NCBI GenBank assembly: GCA_900545515.1
Contig: UQZA01000007.1
Span: 1-64,000, forward strand
Direction: 5' to 3'
Origin: an uncultured Eubacteriales bacterium
GTDB lineage: Bacteria > Bacillota > Clostridia > Oscillospirales > Oscillospiraceae
Length of the DNA stretch: 64,000 nt
The position numbers and the translations under genes are program-made. Under the pieces are notes generated by a model, which saw only the letters and a program-made list of their open reading frames with translations, was not told the origin of the DNA and did not search any database. The first letter of the stretch is position 1. Each line of letters begins with the position of its first letter. Positions 1 through 9,089 of this stretch are shown piece by piece.

Positions 1-104
1 GTAAAGGAAATGCGGAAGCCGTGAGCCGCAGTACTTTACAATTCACCTCCTCTTTATTTCTTCCTCTGCTTCCTTTTTCTCTCTCTGATTTCGTTTATGC
101 ACAT

Positions 105-140
105 GGAAAGCGCCCTGGTTCGTGCAGGGCGCTTTCCTCT
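105..140 (+). terminator. Hairpin, likely terminator upstream of tRNA-fMet
   Basis: A perfect 13-bp stem (105-117 with 125-137) with a 7-nt loop is followed by a pyrimidine-rich run rather than a clean T-tract. It probably ends transcription of whatever lies left of the window. The first 40 bases hold another hairpin (1-6 with 34-39, 11-15 with 26-30) without a T-tract. Confidence 0.55.
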
Positions 141-177
141 TCCCCCAGGGAAAATCAAAAAATTTTAAAAATAATAG

Positions 178-206
178 TTGACAACAGCCCCCCCATGTGG
201 TATGAT
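178..206 (+). promoter_or_regulatory. Sigma-A promoter of tRNA-fMet
   Basis: TTGACA (178-183) and TATGAT (201-206) are separated by exactly 17 nt. The tRNA starts about 30 nt after the -10 box. Confidence 0.85.
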
Positions 207-236
207 ATGCAGGCACTTAAGGGTGCGCGTTCCTAT

Positions 237-313
<77 letters not shown>

Positions 314-316
314 AAT

Positions 317-366
317 AAGAACCGTGATTGTGGTACGAGGAGTATGCAATTGCGGTTCTTTTATTA
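317..366 (+). terminator. Terminator of tRNA-fMet
   Basis: AAGAACCG (317-324) pairs with CGGTTCTT (353-360). The stem extends inward through GATTG/CAATT, and a T-rich tail follows. Confidence 0.7.
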
Positions 367-513
367 TGTCCCGAGCATACCCAAGTATGTGAATTGATAT
401 TTTTATAGCAGCAAATAGACCGAACAAAGTATCCATTTCTTTTATATTCATACAAATCAAGATGCTATATGGGAAACACTGCAAATCTTATAGAAAGGCA
501 GAGGATAGACGCC

Positions 514-1692
514 ATGTATCAGAAGCTGCAAGGGATTATCATCCGCAGACGGCGGCAGGAGCTGAACTGGTCTCAGACCACCCTGTGCGCTGGAATCTGC
601 GCCGTGTCCCATCTTTCCAAAATTGAGCAAGGGAAGGCCGAAGGCAGTCCCGAGGTGCTGCGCCTTCTGCTGCAACGCCTGGGAGTCGAATGGCGAGATG
701 ATCCTGACTTCTGCCTGGAGGCATCTGCTTGGTTCGAAGAATGGTATGACCGCCTGTTTTCCGGTGAGAATATCGAGAAGCTTGAGTCAGCCTTGGCCCA
801 GCGTCAGGAGGAATTTCAGAACAGTCCCTTTTTCCTGGACTGGCTCATGCTCACCTGGCTAACCACCGGCAATCCTCCAGAAAACGTAAAAGACTATGTT
901 TCCGTCATGGACGACCGGCAATACAATCTGTACCTTTGCATGACAGAGCAGTTTCAGGAGCTGCTCCACGTATCAAACCGGAGCTACTTCCTGTTGGCGG
1001 CAGGAACGCGTCCTTTGTGGCGGGGGGATTATGAAAAGGCAGCGATTTGCTTCCAAAGAGGGATGGATCAGGCCTATCGGGAGGGCAGTCTGCGAATTTT
1101 GATGAAGTGCTGCGGTAACCTGGGCACCTGTTACAGCTGCCTGAATCAGCTGGAGAAAACCCGGGAATGTTATGCCGCTGCCAGCCGGATGGCCCGAAGC
1201 CTGGGGCGTCTGAAGGACATGGCCATTATGGCCTATAACCTGGCTACCACAGAGCTGCAGTTAGGGCTGCCGGAGGATGCCCTGCGCCACCTGCTGGAGC
1301 AACCGTGGAATGAGGCAGTGTATTTTCAGAAGCTGGCTATTTGCTATGAGCAGTTGGGGCAAAAGGACAAGTCTCGCAGTGCACTGAATCAGGCTCTGAC
1401 TGCACCTATGACCGTTCTTTTGGATGGAACACCTGGGGAAACCGAGGAGATTCGCGGCATTTTTAAGCAAATATGTGAGCTAATACGCATCCGCCTGGAC
1501 GATGCCAACTATCTGAAGAATCCAGAGTATGGTAACATTCTGATCGCCTGCATCCGCAGCATGAAAAAACAACTCCCCATGGGTTTTGTCCAGTTCCACG
1601 CAGGCTGGTTGGAGGAATGGTATGTGGCCAATCGTCAGTACCATAAGGCTCACGAGGTTTTGCGGACTTTTTTCATAAATCGCACAAAATAG
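514..1692 (+). CDS. XRE-family regulator with TPR sensor domain
   Basis: A cytoplasmic DNA-binding protein of about 392 residues. Residues ~4-60 form an XRE helix-turn-helix (motifs IRRRRQELNWSQ and SHLSKIEQGK). The rest is alpha-helical with TPR-like units such as the segment starting at GNLGTCYSCLNQ. This layout is that of Rgg/PlcR-type (RRNPP) regulators, whose TPR half binds short signalling peptides; that role is inferred only from architecture. I chose ATG 514 because a purine-rich site (AGAAAGGCAGAGG) lies just upstream. An in-frame ATG at 469 has no visible ribosome site. It stands alone between the tRNA and the subtilase, with a strong terminator behind it. No obvious cognate peptide gene is visible. 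Confidence 0.8.
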   Translation: MYQKLQGIIIRRRRQELNWSQTTLCAGICAVSHLSKIEQGKAEGSPEVLRLLLQRLGVEWRDDPDFCLEASAWFEEWYDRLFSGENIEKLESALAQRQEEFQNSPFFLDWLMLTWLTTGNPPENVKDYVSVMDDRQYNLYLCMTEQFQELLHVSNRSYFLLAAGTRPLWRGDYEKAAICFQRGMDQAYREGSLRILMKCCGNLGTCYSCLNQLEKTRECYAAASRMARSLGRLKDMAIMAYNLATTELQLGLPEDALRHLLEQPWNEAVYFQKLAICYEQLGQKDKSRSALNQALTAPMTVLLDGTPGETEEIRGIFKQICELIRIRLDDANYLKNPEYGNILIACIRSMKKQLPMGFVQFHAGWLEEWYVANRQYHKAHEVLRTFFINRTK

Positions 1693-1700
1693 CGTCTCTT

Positions 1701-1746
1701 AGGCGGCAGGCTTTGGCTTTTTTTCCCAAACCTGCTGCCTTTCTTT
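1701..1746 (+). terminator. Terminator of the XRE-TPR gene
   Basis: A GC-rich stem (1701-1716 with 1726-1740, one G-T pair) is followed by TTCTTTTT. Confidence 0.85.
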
Positions 1747-1977
1747 TTGGTAAAAACTGTGCTATACTAAATCTGCACAGCAATAGCTGTAATAGTAAAT
1801 CTACCATTTTATACGTAAAATACCCCGTCTCTTCATGGCGCAATCTTCTCACCGCGGTTCCATCTTCTCAAGCAACTGCCTACCCTCCCAAGAATCTTCA
1901 ATTGGTACCGTCCATGCCAATTTTTAGAGGAGCTGCCGGCCACTTTCCGGCAAAGCTATTTGGAAAAGGAGAGAAAC

Positions 1978-4900
1978 ATGATGAAACACAGACACATCCC
2001 CATGCGCCTTGCCTCCATGCTGTTGGTCCTGGCTTTGTTTGCGGGCCTGATCGCCCCCGCCAATGCCACAGGCGCGAACAGCAGCGGCGCAGAGCTTCGC
2101 GTCACGCGGGTGGACAACCAAGAGGTTTCCGCCAATGTGTTACCAAAGCAGTTAGAGGAGGTCACGGAAATACAACCCGCAAGCACAGATAGGACCCGTG
2201 TCTCTATCGTCCTGGAGAAAGAGTCCACCTTGGACGCAGGTTTCTCCACAGAGAACATTGCCAACAACCATGCGGCCATGGCCTACCGCGCCGGCTTGGA
2301 GCAGAACCAGGCCAATATGCAGGCCAAAATCGAAAAAACCACTGGTGAAAAGCTGGATGTGGTTTGGAATTTGACCCTGGCTGCCAACGCGATTTCCGCC
2401 AATGTGGAGTACGGTCAAATCGCGGAAATTGAAAAGGTGCCAGGCGTCAAGCGTGTGTACGTGGAAGACCGGTATGACCCCGCTGTAGTAAATACCGAGC
2501 TGGAAGCGGATCCCAACATGTCCACTTCCTCCTCTATGATCGGTACCAGTGCGGCGTATGCCTCCGGCTACACCGGTGCAGGATCTCGGATTGCCGTCAT
2601 TGACACCGGTATCGACACAGATCACCAGTCCTTCGACGCCGGCGCCTTTGACTACTCCCTGGAGGAGCAGGCATCCAATGCTGGTAAGACGGTAGCAGAC
2701 TACCATCTGCTGAACCCGGCAGAAATCAACCGGGTAATGGACCAGCTTCACGTGACCGGCGTCACGTCTGACCAACTGTATGTCAACTCCAAAATTCCTT
2801 TTGGCTACAACTACGTGGACGATGATTTGGACATCACCCATGACAACGATACCCAAGGCGAGCACGGCTCCCATGTGGAAGGCATCGCGGCAGCTAACGC
2901 CTATATCCCCGACGGAAACGGCGGATACGACCATGCGATCCCCTCTGTATTCGTGCAAGGCGTTGCACCGGACGCCCAGATCATTGCCATGAAGGTGTTC
3001 GGCAAAAACGGCGGCGCATACGAATCCGACTACATGGTCGCCATGGAGGATGCCATTGTGCTGGGCTGCGACGCAGTGAACCTGTCCTTGGGCGCTCCCA
3101 ACCCTGGCAATACCCGGCACGAAGAGAGCATCTATCAGGCCATTTTGGACAAGCTGGCCAGCTCTGACATTGTGGTTACCATTTCCGCAGGCAACTCCGG
3201 CGCCTGGCCCACCTACGCCCGCAACAGTGGCTATTTGTATGCCGACGATGTGAGCATGCAGACCGCCGGTACCCCCGGTACTTACACCAATCCTCTGACG
3301 ATAGCCTCTGCAGACAACGCCGGCGCCACTGGTGCATATTTTACCGTAGGCGATACGAGCTCGGATTACGTATTTTATAGTGAAGGGCAAGGCACCACAA
3401 ACCAGCCCCTCAACTCCATTCCTGGCAAACATGAATACATCCTGATCGATGGCGTCGGCACAGAAGAGGAATTTTCCCAATTGGCCGATGTGCTGGAGGG
3501 TAGAATCGCCGTGTGCTCTCGCGGCACCACCTCTTTCTTCCAGAAGGCTGAGGCGGCCGTCAAATACGGCGCCACTGCCACCATAATTTATAACAATACC
3601 GAAGGCTCCATTGGCATAGACCTGACTGGTTATACCCAAACCGCCCCAGTGGTTTCCATCACCCAGGACCAGGGCAAAATGATGAGAGACCGGGCTACAG
3701 CCATCACAGACGATACCGGCAAAGACCGGTGTTACCTGGGTAGCCTGACTGTGGCCGAGGGCATCGGCGCCGCAATCTTCGACGGTCCCTACACCATGAG
3801 CACCTTCTCCAGCTGGGGCATTCCGGGCTCCCTGGAGATGAAGCCGGAGATTACCGCCCCTGGCGGCAAAATCTACTCTGTCAACGGCGCCGTGCCCGGC
3901 GGCAAGGCATACGAGACCATGTCCGGTACCTCCATGGCCTCTCCTCAGGTGGCAGGTATGGCCGCCCTGGTGGCCCAGTACATCCGGGAAACGGGCTTGG
4001 CGGAAAAGACCGGTCTCACCCCCCGGGTTTTGGCCCAGAGCCTGCTGATGTCCACGGCCGTTCCCATGGCCCGGAATGATTGCGTTGGAAAATACTGGTC
4101 CATTCTACAGCAGGGCGCCGGCCTTGCCAATATTGGGAAAGCAGTTTCTGCCGATTCCTACATCCTCATGGATGAAAATGCCACCAGCTCCTACGCCGAT
4201 GGTAAGGTAAAGGTAGAGTTGGGCGACGATCCCCAGCAAGCGGGGTCCTGGAGCTTTTCTTTCACCATTCATAACCTGACGGACGCAGAAAAGACCTATG
4301 ACCTGTCCGCAGATCTCTTCACACAGGCCTTGCGGCAGGAAGAAGTCAACCTGCAGGGAGATAAAAAGTGGCATATGTCTGATAGTACGGACGTATTCCC
4401 TGCTACTGTGAGCTTCAGCACCGACGGCGCCACGGGCAACTCCGTAACCGTTCCCGCCAATGGGTCTGCCAGCGTAACAGTCCATATCACCATGACCGCC
4501 ATGAACAAGTGGATCATGCGGAATAACTACCCCACCGGAGCTTATCTGGAAGGATTCGTCTATGCAAAAAGTGGGGAAACCTCCGAAGGCGCGCAAGGCA
4601 CCCAGCATTCCATCCCCCTCTTGGGCTACTATGGCAACTGGACCACCCCCTCCATGTTCGATGTGGGCAGCTATGCAGAATATCAAGCGGACGATGAGAT
4701 CCGCACCCCCTATCTGGGCAGCGCCTATACCAACTGCTTCGGCGTGACCTACAGCGGGCAGACCGGTGTCTATGCATTCGGCGGCAACCCCATCGTCCCC
4801 GATGATCACTACATACCGGAACGTAACGCCTTCAACAACCAGCGGGGCGATACCCTCACCTCGATCTACTTCTCCAGCATCCGCAATGCAGTCGCCGCAC

Positions 4901-7900
4901 GCTTCCAGCTCCAGAACAACACCGAGAATTCGGTGCTGATAAACAATGAATTCCAGCAGCGCATCGATTGCGCATTCTACTACGAGCTCGCCGGCGCATG
5001 GTATAATACGGCTTACAATATCGCCCTCGGCAATCTAACGCCCACGGCTGACGAGGGAGACAATCTCACCGCGATCTGGACGCTGGCCCCCGAATACTAC
5101 CAGGACAGCGAAGGCTTCGTCAATTGGGATGCATTGGGTGAGGGTGCTTCTCTGTCTGTCCCCATGGTCATCGACAACACTGCCCCGGAATTGGTTGGCA
5201 GCAACCCTGTGATCATCGACCATGCCAGCAAGACCTTGACCGTAACCGCCAAGGACAACCAATATGTGGCCGGCGTGGTTCTGTTTAACAGCAGCGGCAC
5301 CAATGACCTGGTGCGGGTTGGCGCAGTTCAGAACATTGCGCCGAACACCGAAGCGGAATACACCCTGGATCTCAAGAACGTCAACGGCACCCGCTTCCTG
5401 CTGCAGGTCTATGACTATGCCATGAACAAGACCACCTATGTCATCGACCAGACCATCGGCGACCCCACTGCCCTGCCCGATATGATTGCTTATAACCTGC
5501 ACCAGCGCTTCTGGGTCGCTTTGAACACCACGTCCACGCGGGAAGACTTGGGGACAGCCTACGCAGAAACTCCGCATCTCATCACCGCTGCCACCATGGT
5601 GGATCACTTTGTGTTTGCCTCTACCGCTGCCAACGAGCTGTACGTCATGCCGGACAGCAATCTCACCGACGCCACGCTGATCGCCTGGCTAAGCGAGCCC
5701 CTGAATGACATGACCTACAACGAAGCCGATGGCAATATTTACGGCGTCATCAGCGAAAGCGTGCTGGTGACGGTGGATAAGCTCACCGGTAAGGTTACCA
5801 CAGTCGGCAAGATCGGCAATGAGGATTTCACAACCCTCACCTTAGCCTGCGACGGCAACGGCACCTTCTACTGCAACGAATACGATACGCCAAATGTCTA
5901 CAAGTTCACCTTGGATACCATGGACGCTCCCGAAAAGGTAGCAACCGTGTGGGATGACACATTTACCAGCTTTAATGCCTCGTCCATGGAAGTAGACCCC
6001 AACACCGGGCATCTGATCTGGGCCAGCTATGAATACATTTGGACCTATGGTGGCGCCTACCGGCTCCTCTTCGCTTATATCTTCGAAATTTACCCTGAGA
6101 ATGATTACTACGTGGAAAAGCACAACGACGTCAACTATGAGCTGACCGGCCTGCTGATCCCGGACAAGAATCAAGGTCCCAACGGTGCATGGGCAGATCC
6201 TGCGGAGAAGGCAGACAGCATCATGCTCTCCAAAACTTCCATCGACATGTGGAAGGGCAGCAGTACCAGTCTGGCTGCCGTGGTGCAGCCCTGGACGGCC
6301 CTGAACCAGGGTGTCACCTGGACCTCCAGCGACGAAAGCATCGCGACCGTGGACGCGGCCGGTAACGTTACGGCAGTCAGCGCCGGTACCTGCCTGATTA
6401 CGGCCACCTCCAACAAGAACCCGGATGTCAGCGCCAGCTGCACCGTCACAGTCAACCATGTGCCGGTCACCCTCATGGGTGTGATGCAGGATGCTGCGGG
6501 CAATCCCATGCTCTTCTCCTGGGATTTGGAGCATGCCGAAACCTGGACGCCGGGCCTTCCCCTGGACACTAACGTGGTGGCCGCTTCCTATGACCCCGCC
6601 AACGAAAAGCTGTATGTGCACGATAGCAATCAGATCATACACCAGATTGATCCAGCCACCGGTAAGACGGAGCAAACAGGCAGTGCCCCCGCCCTGTGGG
6701 ATATGGCATACAGCTCCACGCACTCCACGGAAGAGCGTCCCCTCTTCTCCTGCATCTATGACGGCTACTTCTACCCCTGCAAAGATCCCATGGCCATCGG
6801 CGGCCCAAAGATCAATGCAAAGACGAACCTGAACGCTTGGAATGCAGAGTCTTTTGTTGCGGTTGCCTGCCTGGGAACGGCGAACTATCTTGGCTATGAA
6901 TGCGACCGTTACCTCTGCATGGACGACAAGGACGGCCTTTGGAACATTTTCATTTACTATGGCAAGGATGAGTCCGGCACGGTGGGCTATTACTCCGCCG
7001 GCGCCCGGCGCTGCAACGGAAACCTGAAGGAAACCTTCCCCGGCTACGGCGGAAACAAGTTCAGCTCCATGGTTGCCGCAGAGGACGGCGCTGTGTATCT
7101 GTCCGCATTTGACGGCACCACCAGCAAGCTGTACCGTCTGGAGCTCCATGACGTCTACGATGCCAACGGCGATCTGTCCCTGCCGAACTGCACTTACGAA
7201 GCGTTCTACCTGGGTGACTTTGGCCGGAATGTCTGGCCCGTTTCCCTGTGTGAAGTGTCCCTGAATGACGGAAGATGCACCCACTATAACACAGAGATTC
7301 GGGATGCCGTGCCGGCTACCTGCACACAGGAAGGCTACAGCGGCGACACCTACTGCCGTGACTGCGGCAAGCTCATTGTCCGCGGCACAGCGATCCCTGT
7401 ACTGGGCCATGACCTGGGCGAGTGGTCCGTAACAAAGGAACCCACCTGCCTGGAGGCCGGCATCGAAACCCGCACATGCTCCCGCTGCGACTATGGGGAG
7501 ACCCGCGAAATTTCTGCATTGGCACACGACTACACCCATGTGGTCGTAGATGCCACCTGCACCTCCGACGGCTATACGGAGCACATCTGTGAACATTGCG
7601 GTCACAACCATCGGGACGATTTCACCCCAGCTCTGGGCCATAATTATGAGGATCGAGTCGTAGCCGCCACCTGCGAAACTGCCGGCTACACGGAGCACAC
7701 CTGCAAACGCTGCGACCACAGCTACATGGACAGCCTGGTGCAGCCCCTGGGCCACGATTATCAGGCAGTCGTAACCGCTCCCACCCATGACAAAATGGGC
7801 TACACCACCTATACCTGCGCCCGAGAGGGTTGCGGCCACAGCTATGTAAGCGACTACACCGACGCCCTGGGCCACACCTACACCCAGACCGTCACCAAGG

Positions 7901-9015
7901 AAGCAACCTGCACAGAAGAAGGGGTCATGACCTTCACCTGTGACTGTGGCAAGCGCTACACCCAGCCCATCCCCAAGACGGAGCATCCGTATGATTCCGT
8001 CGTCAAGGAGCCTGACTGCACCCACATGGGCTATACCACCCACACCTGCACCGTCTGCGGTAGCAGCTATCAGGACGCCTTTGTAGACGCCACCGGCCAT
8101 GACTGCGAAGCCACTGTGGTGGAACCCACCTGCACCGGCTACGGCTACACCGAGCACGCCTGCAAGCATTGTGATTACCACTACACCAGCGACATCCGCC
8201 AGCCTCTGGGCCACAAGGGCGAACTTCAGTTGGTCAAGGAAGCAAGTTGCACAGAGGACGGCTACACCGGCGACACCGTCTGCAACGTCTGCAACGAAGT
8301 CATCCAGACAGGTAAGCTCATTCCAGCCACCGGCCACAGCTTCGGCGAATGGGCCGTCACCCAGGAGGCAGACTGCTTCCATGACGGCCTCCAGGTCCGC
8401 GCCTGCACCGTCTGTGGTCAAGAGGAGACAGAGCCTGTGGAGAAGAATTCCGAACGCTGTCCCTCCAAAGCCTTCTCCGATCTGGACTGCAGCAGATGGT
8501 ACCACGAGGGCGTTGACTTTGCCTTGGCAAAGGGCTTCATGAATGGCATGGACACTGGAATCTTCTCCCCCGACACCAACATCACACGGGGGCAGCTGGT
8601 GACGGTGCTGTACCGCCTGGCTGATGAACCCCAGGTTCAGACGAATGCGCCCTTCACCGATGTAAGCGAAGGCTCCTACTACGCCAAGGCGGTTGCCTGG
8701 GCCTATGGCAGCGGCATTGCCGAGGGCGTAACCAAGGAGCGGTTTGCTCCCAATGCGTCTGCAACCAGAGAGCAGATGGTGGTCTTCTTCGCTCGCTTTG
8801 CCCGCCTGAGCGGCAAGACCGTAGAGGCAACCGGAGATCTGCGTAATTACACAGACGCCGGCTCGGTCAGTCCTTATGCCACCGAAGCTATGGCCTGGGC
8901 CGTGGAGACGGGCCTGATTGAGGGCATGACCGAGCATACCCTGAATCCCCAAGGTACCTCCACCCGGGCGCAGGCCGCTACCATCTTGATGCGCTACTGC
9001 ACCATGCTTGGTTAA
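1978..9015 (+). CDS. Giant secreted subtilisin-like protease with Cys-rich repeats and SLH anchor
   Basis: A predicted surface serine protease of 2345 residues. The signal peptide ends near APANA (residue ~29). A propeptide/I9-like region precedes the S8 catalytic domain, with Asp209 (VIDTGIDTDH), His296 (GEHGSHVEG), oxyanion Asn406 (SAGNSG) and Ser652 (GTSMASPQVAG). A PA-like insert lies between Asn and Ser, as in lactocepin-type subtilases. Fn3-like segments follow, then a BIG2 Ig-like domain (~1418-1496). Ten ~38-residue repeats with paired cysteines and GYTEHxC cores come next (~1766-2158), then three SLH domains (~2162-2345) that bind secondary wall polymer. AAAAGGAGAG at 1964-1973 supports ATG 1978 or 1981. 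It is monocistronic. No clear upstream sigma-A promoter was found. Likely role: proteolysis of host or dietary protein at the cell wall. Confidence 0.9.
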   Translation: MMKHRHIPMRLASMLLVLALFAGLIAPANATGANSSGAELRVTRVDNQEVSANVLPKQLEEVTEIQPASTDRTRVSIVLEKESTLDAGFSTENIANNHAAMAYRAGLEQNQANMQAKIEKTTGEKLDVVWNLTLAANAISANVEYGQIAEIEKVPGVKRVYVEDRYDPAVVNTELEADPNMSTSSSMIGTSAAYASGYTGAGSRIAVIDTGIDTDHQSFDAGAFDYSLEEQASNAGKTVADYHLLNPAEINRVMDQLHVTGVTSDQLYVNSKIPFGYNYVDDDLDITHDNDTQGEHGSHVEGIAAANAYIPDGNGGYDHAIPSVFVQGVAPDAQIIAMKVFGKNGGAYESDYMVAMEDAIVLGCDAVNLSLGAPNPGNTRHEESIYQAILDKLASSDIVVTISAGNSGAWPTYARNSGYLYADDVSMQTAGTPGTYTNPLTIASADNAGATGAYFTVGDTSSDYVFYSEGQGTTNQPLNSIPGKHEYILIDGVGTEEEFSQLADVLEGRIAVCSRGTTSFFQKAEAAVKYGATATIIYNNTEGSIGIDLTGYTQTAPVVSITQDQGKMMRDRATAITDDTGKDRCYLGSLTVAEGIGAAIFDGPYTMSTFSSWGIPGSLEMKPEITAPGGKIYSVNGAVPGGKAYETMSGTSMASPQVAGMAALVAQYIRETGLAEKTGLTPRVLAQSLLMSTAVPMARNDCVGKYWSILQQGAGLANIGKAVSADSYILMDENATSSYADGKVKVELGDDPQQAGSWSFSFTIHNLTDAEKTYDLSADLFTQALRQEEVNLQGDKKWHMSDSTDVFPATVSFSTDGATGNSVTVPANGSASVTVHITMTAMNKWIMRNNYPTGAYLEGFVYAKSGETSEGAQGTQHSIPLLGYYGNWTTPSMFDVGSYAEYQADDEIRTPYLGSAYTNCFGVTYSGQTGVYAFGGNPIVPDDHYIPERNAFNNQRGDTLTSIYFSSIRNAVAARFQLQNNTENSVLINNEFQQRIDCAFYYELAGAWYNTAYNIALGNLTPTADEGDNLTAIWTLAPEYYQDSEGFVNWDALGEGASLSVPMVIDNTAPELVGSNPVIIDHASKTLTVTAKDNQYVAGVVLFNSSGTNDLVRVGAVQNIAPNTEAEYTLDLKNVNGTRFLLQVYDYAMNKTTYVIDQTIGDPTALPDMIAYNLHQRFWVALNTTSTREDLGTAYAETPHLITAATMVDHFVFASTAANELYVMPDSNLTDATLIAWLSEPLNDMTYNEADGNIYGVISESVLVTVDKLTGKVTTVGKIGNEDFTTLTLACDGNGTFYCNEYDTPNVYKFTLDTMDAPEKVATVWDDTFTSFNASSMEVDPNTGHLIWASYEYIWTYGGAYRLLFAYIFEIYPENDYYVEKHNDVNYELTGLLIPDKNQGPNGAWADPAEKADSIMLSKTSIDMWKGSSTSLAAVVQPWTALNQGVTWTSSDESIATVDAAGNVTAVSAGTCLITATSNKNPDVSASCTVTVNHVPVTLMGVMQDAAGNPMLFSWDLEHAETWTPGLPLDTNVVAASYDPANEKLYVHDSNQIIHQIDPATGKTEQTGSAPALWDMAYSSTHSTEERPLFSCIYDGYFYPCKDPMAIGGPKINAKTNLNAWNAESFVAVACLGTANYLGYECDRYLCMDDKDGLWNIFIYYGKDESGTVGYYSAGARRCNGNLKETFPGYGGNKFSSMVAAEDGAVYLSAFDGTTSKLYRLELHDVYDANGDLSLPNCTYEAFYLGDFGRNVWPVSLCEVSLNDGRCTHYNTEIRDAVPATCTQEGYSGDTYCRDCGKLIVRGTAIPVLGHDLGEWSVTKEPTCLEAGIETRTCSRCDYGETREISALAHDYTHVVVDATCTSDGYTEHICEHCGHNHRDDFTPALGHNYEDRVVAATCETAGYTEHTCKRCDHSYMDSLVQPLGHDYQAVVTAPTHDKMGYTTYTCAREGCGHSYVSDYTDALGHTYTQTVTKEATCTEEGVMTFTCDCGKRYTQPIPKTEHPYDSVVKEPDCTHMGYTTHTCTVCGSSYQDAFVDATGHDCEATVVEPTCTGYGYTEHACKHCDYHYTSDIRQPLGHKGELQLVKEASCTEDGYTGDTVCNVCNEVIQTGKLIPATGHSFGEWAVTQEADCFHDGLQVRACTVCGQEETEPVEKNSERCPSKAFSDLDCSRWYHEGVDFALAKGFMNGMDTGIFSPDTNITRGQLVTVLYRLADEPQVQTNAPFTDVSEGSYYAKAVAWAYGSGIAEGVTKERFAPNASATREQMVVFFARFARLSGKTVEATGDLRNYTDAGSVSPYATEAMAWAVETGLIEGMTEHTLNPQGTSTRAQAATILMRYCTMLG

Positions 9016-9054
9016 GTTCTACAACAAGTTTTCCCACCTCTTATCAAGAAATTA

Positions 9055-9080
9055 GGAGGGGCCTGCTGGCCCCTCCCATT
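9055..9080. terminator. Bidirectional terminator between subtilase and citF
   Basis: A perfect 9-bp GC stem (9055-9063 with 9068-9076) has a tetraloop, with T-rich sequence on the plus side. It lies between convergent genes. Confidence 0.8.
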
Positions 9081-9089
9081 TCTTGCCGT

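Noticed and set aside
1..60. Possible 5' end of a minus-strand gene running off the left edge (AGGAGGTGAATT followed by an open frame)
   Set aside because: Only ~14 codons are inside the window, and the best start (GTG) overlaps the Shine-Dalgarno. The same bases form a hairpin. Not enough to call.
1740..1768. Possible promoter for the subtilase (TATACT at 1763-1768)
   Set aside because: No acceptable -35 hexamer at 16-18 bp, and the region overlaps the terminator tail of the preceding gene.
7270..8450. Regularly spaced repeats that could suggest a CRISPR array
   Set aside because: The periodicity (~114 bp) is codon-based and diverged, in frame with ten Cys-rich protein repeats; no identical repeats or unique spacers.
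5842..8952. A 1036-codon open frame on the minus strand inside the subtilase gene
   Set aside because: It is an antisense shadow caused by GC-biased third codon positions. It has no ribosome site and no recognisable motif, while the plus strand encodes a clear S8/SLH protein.
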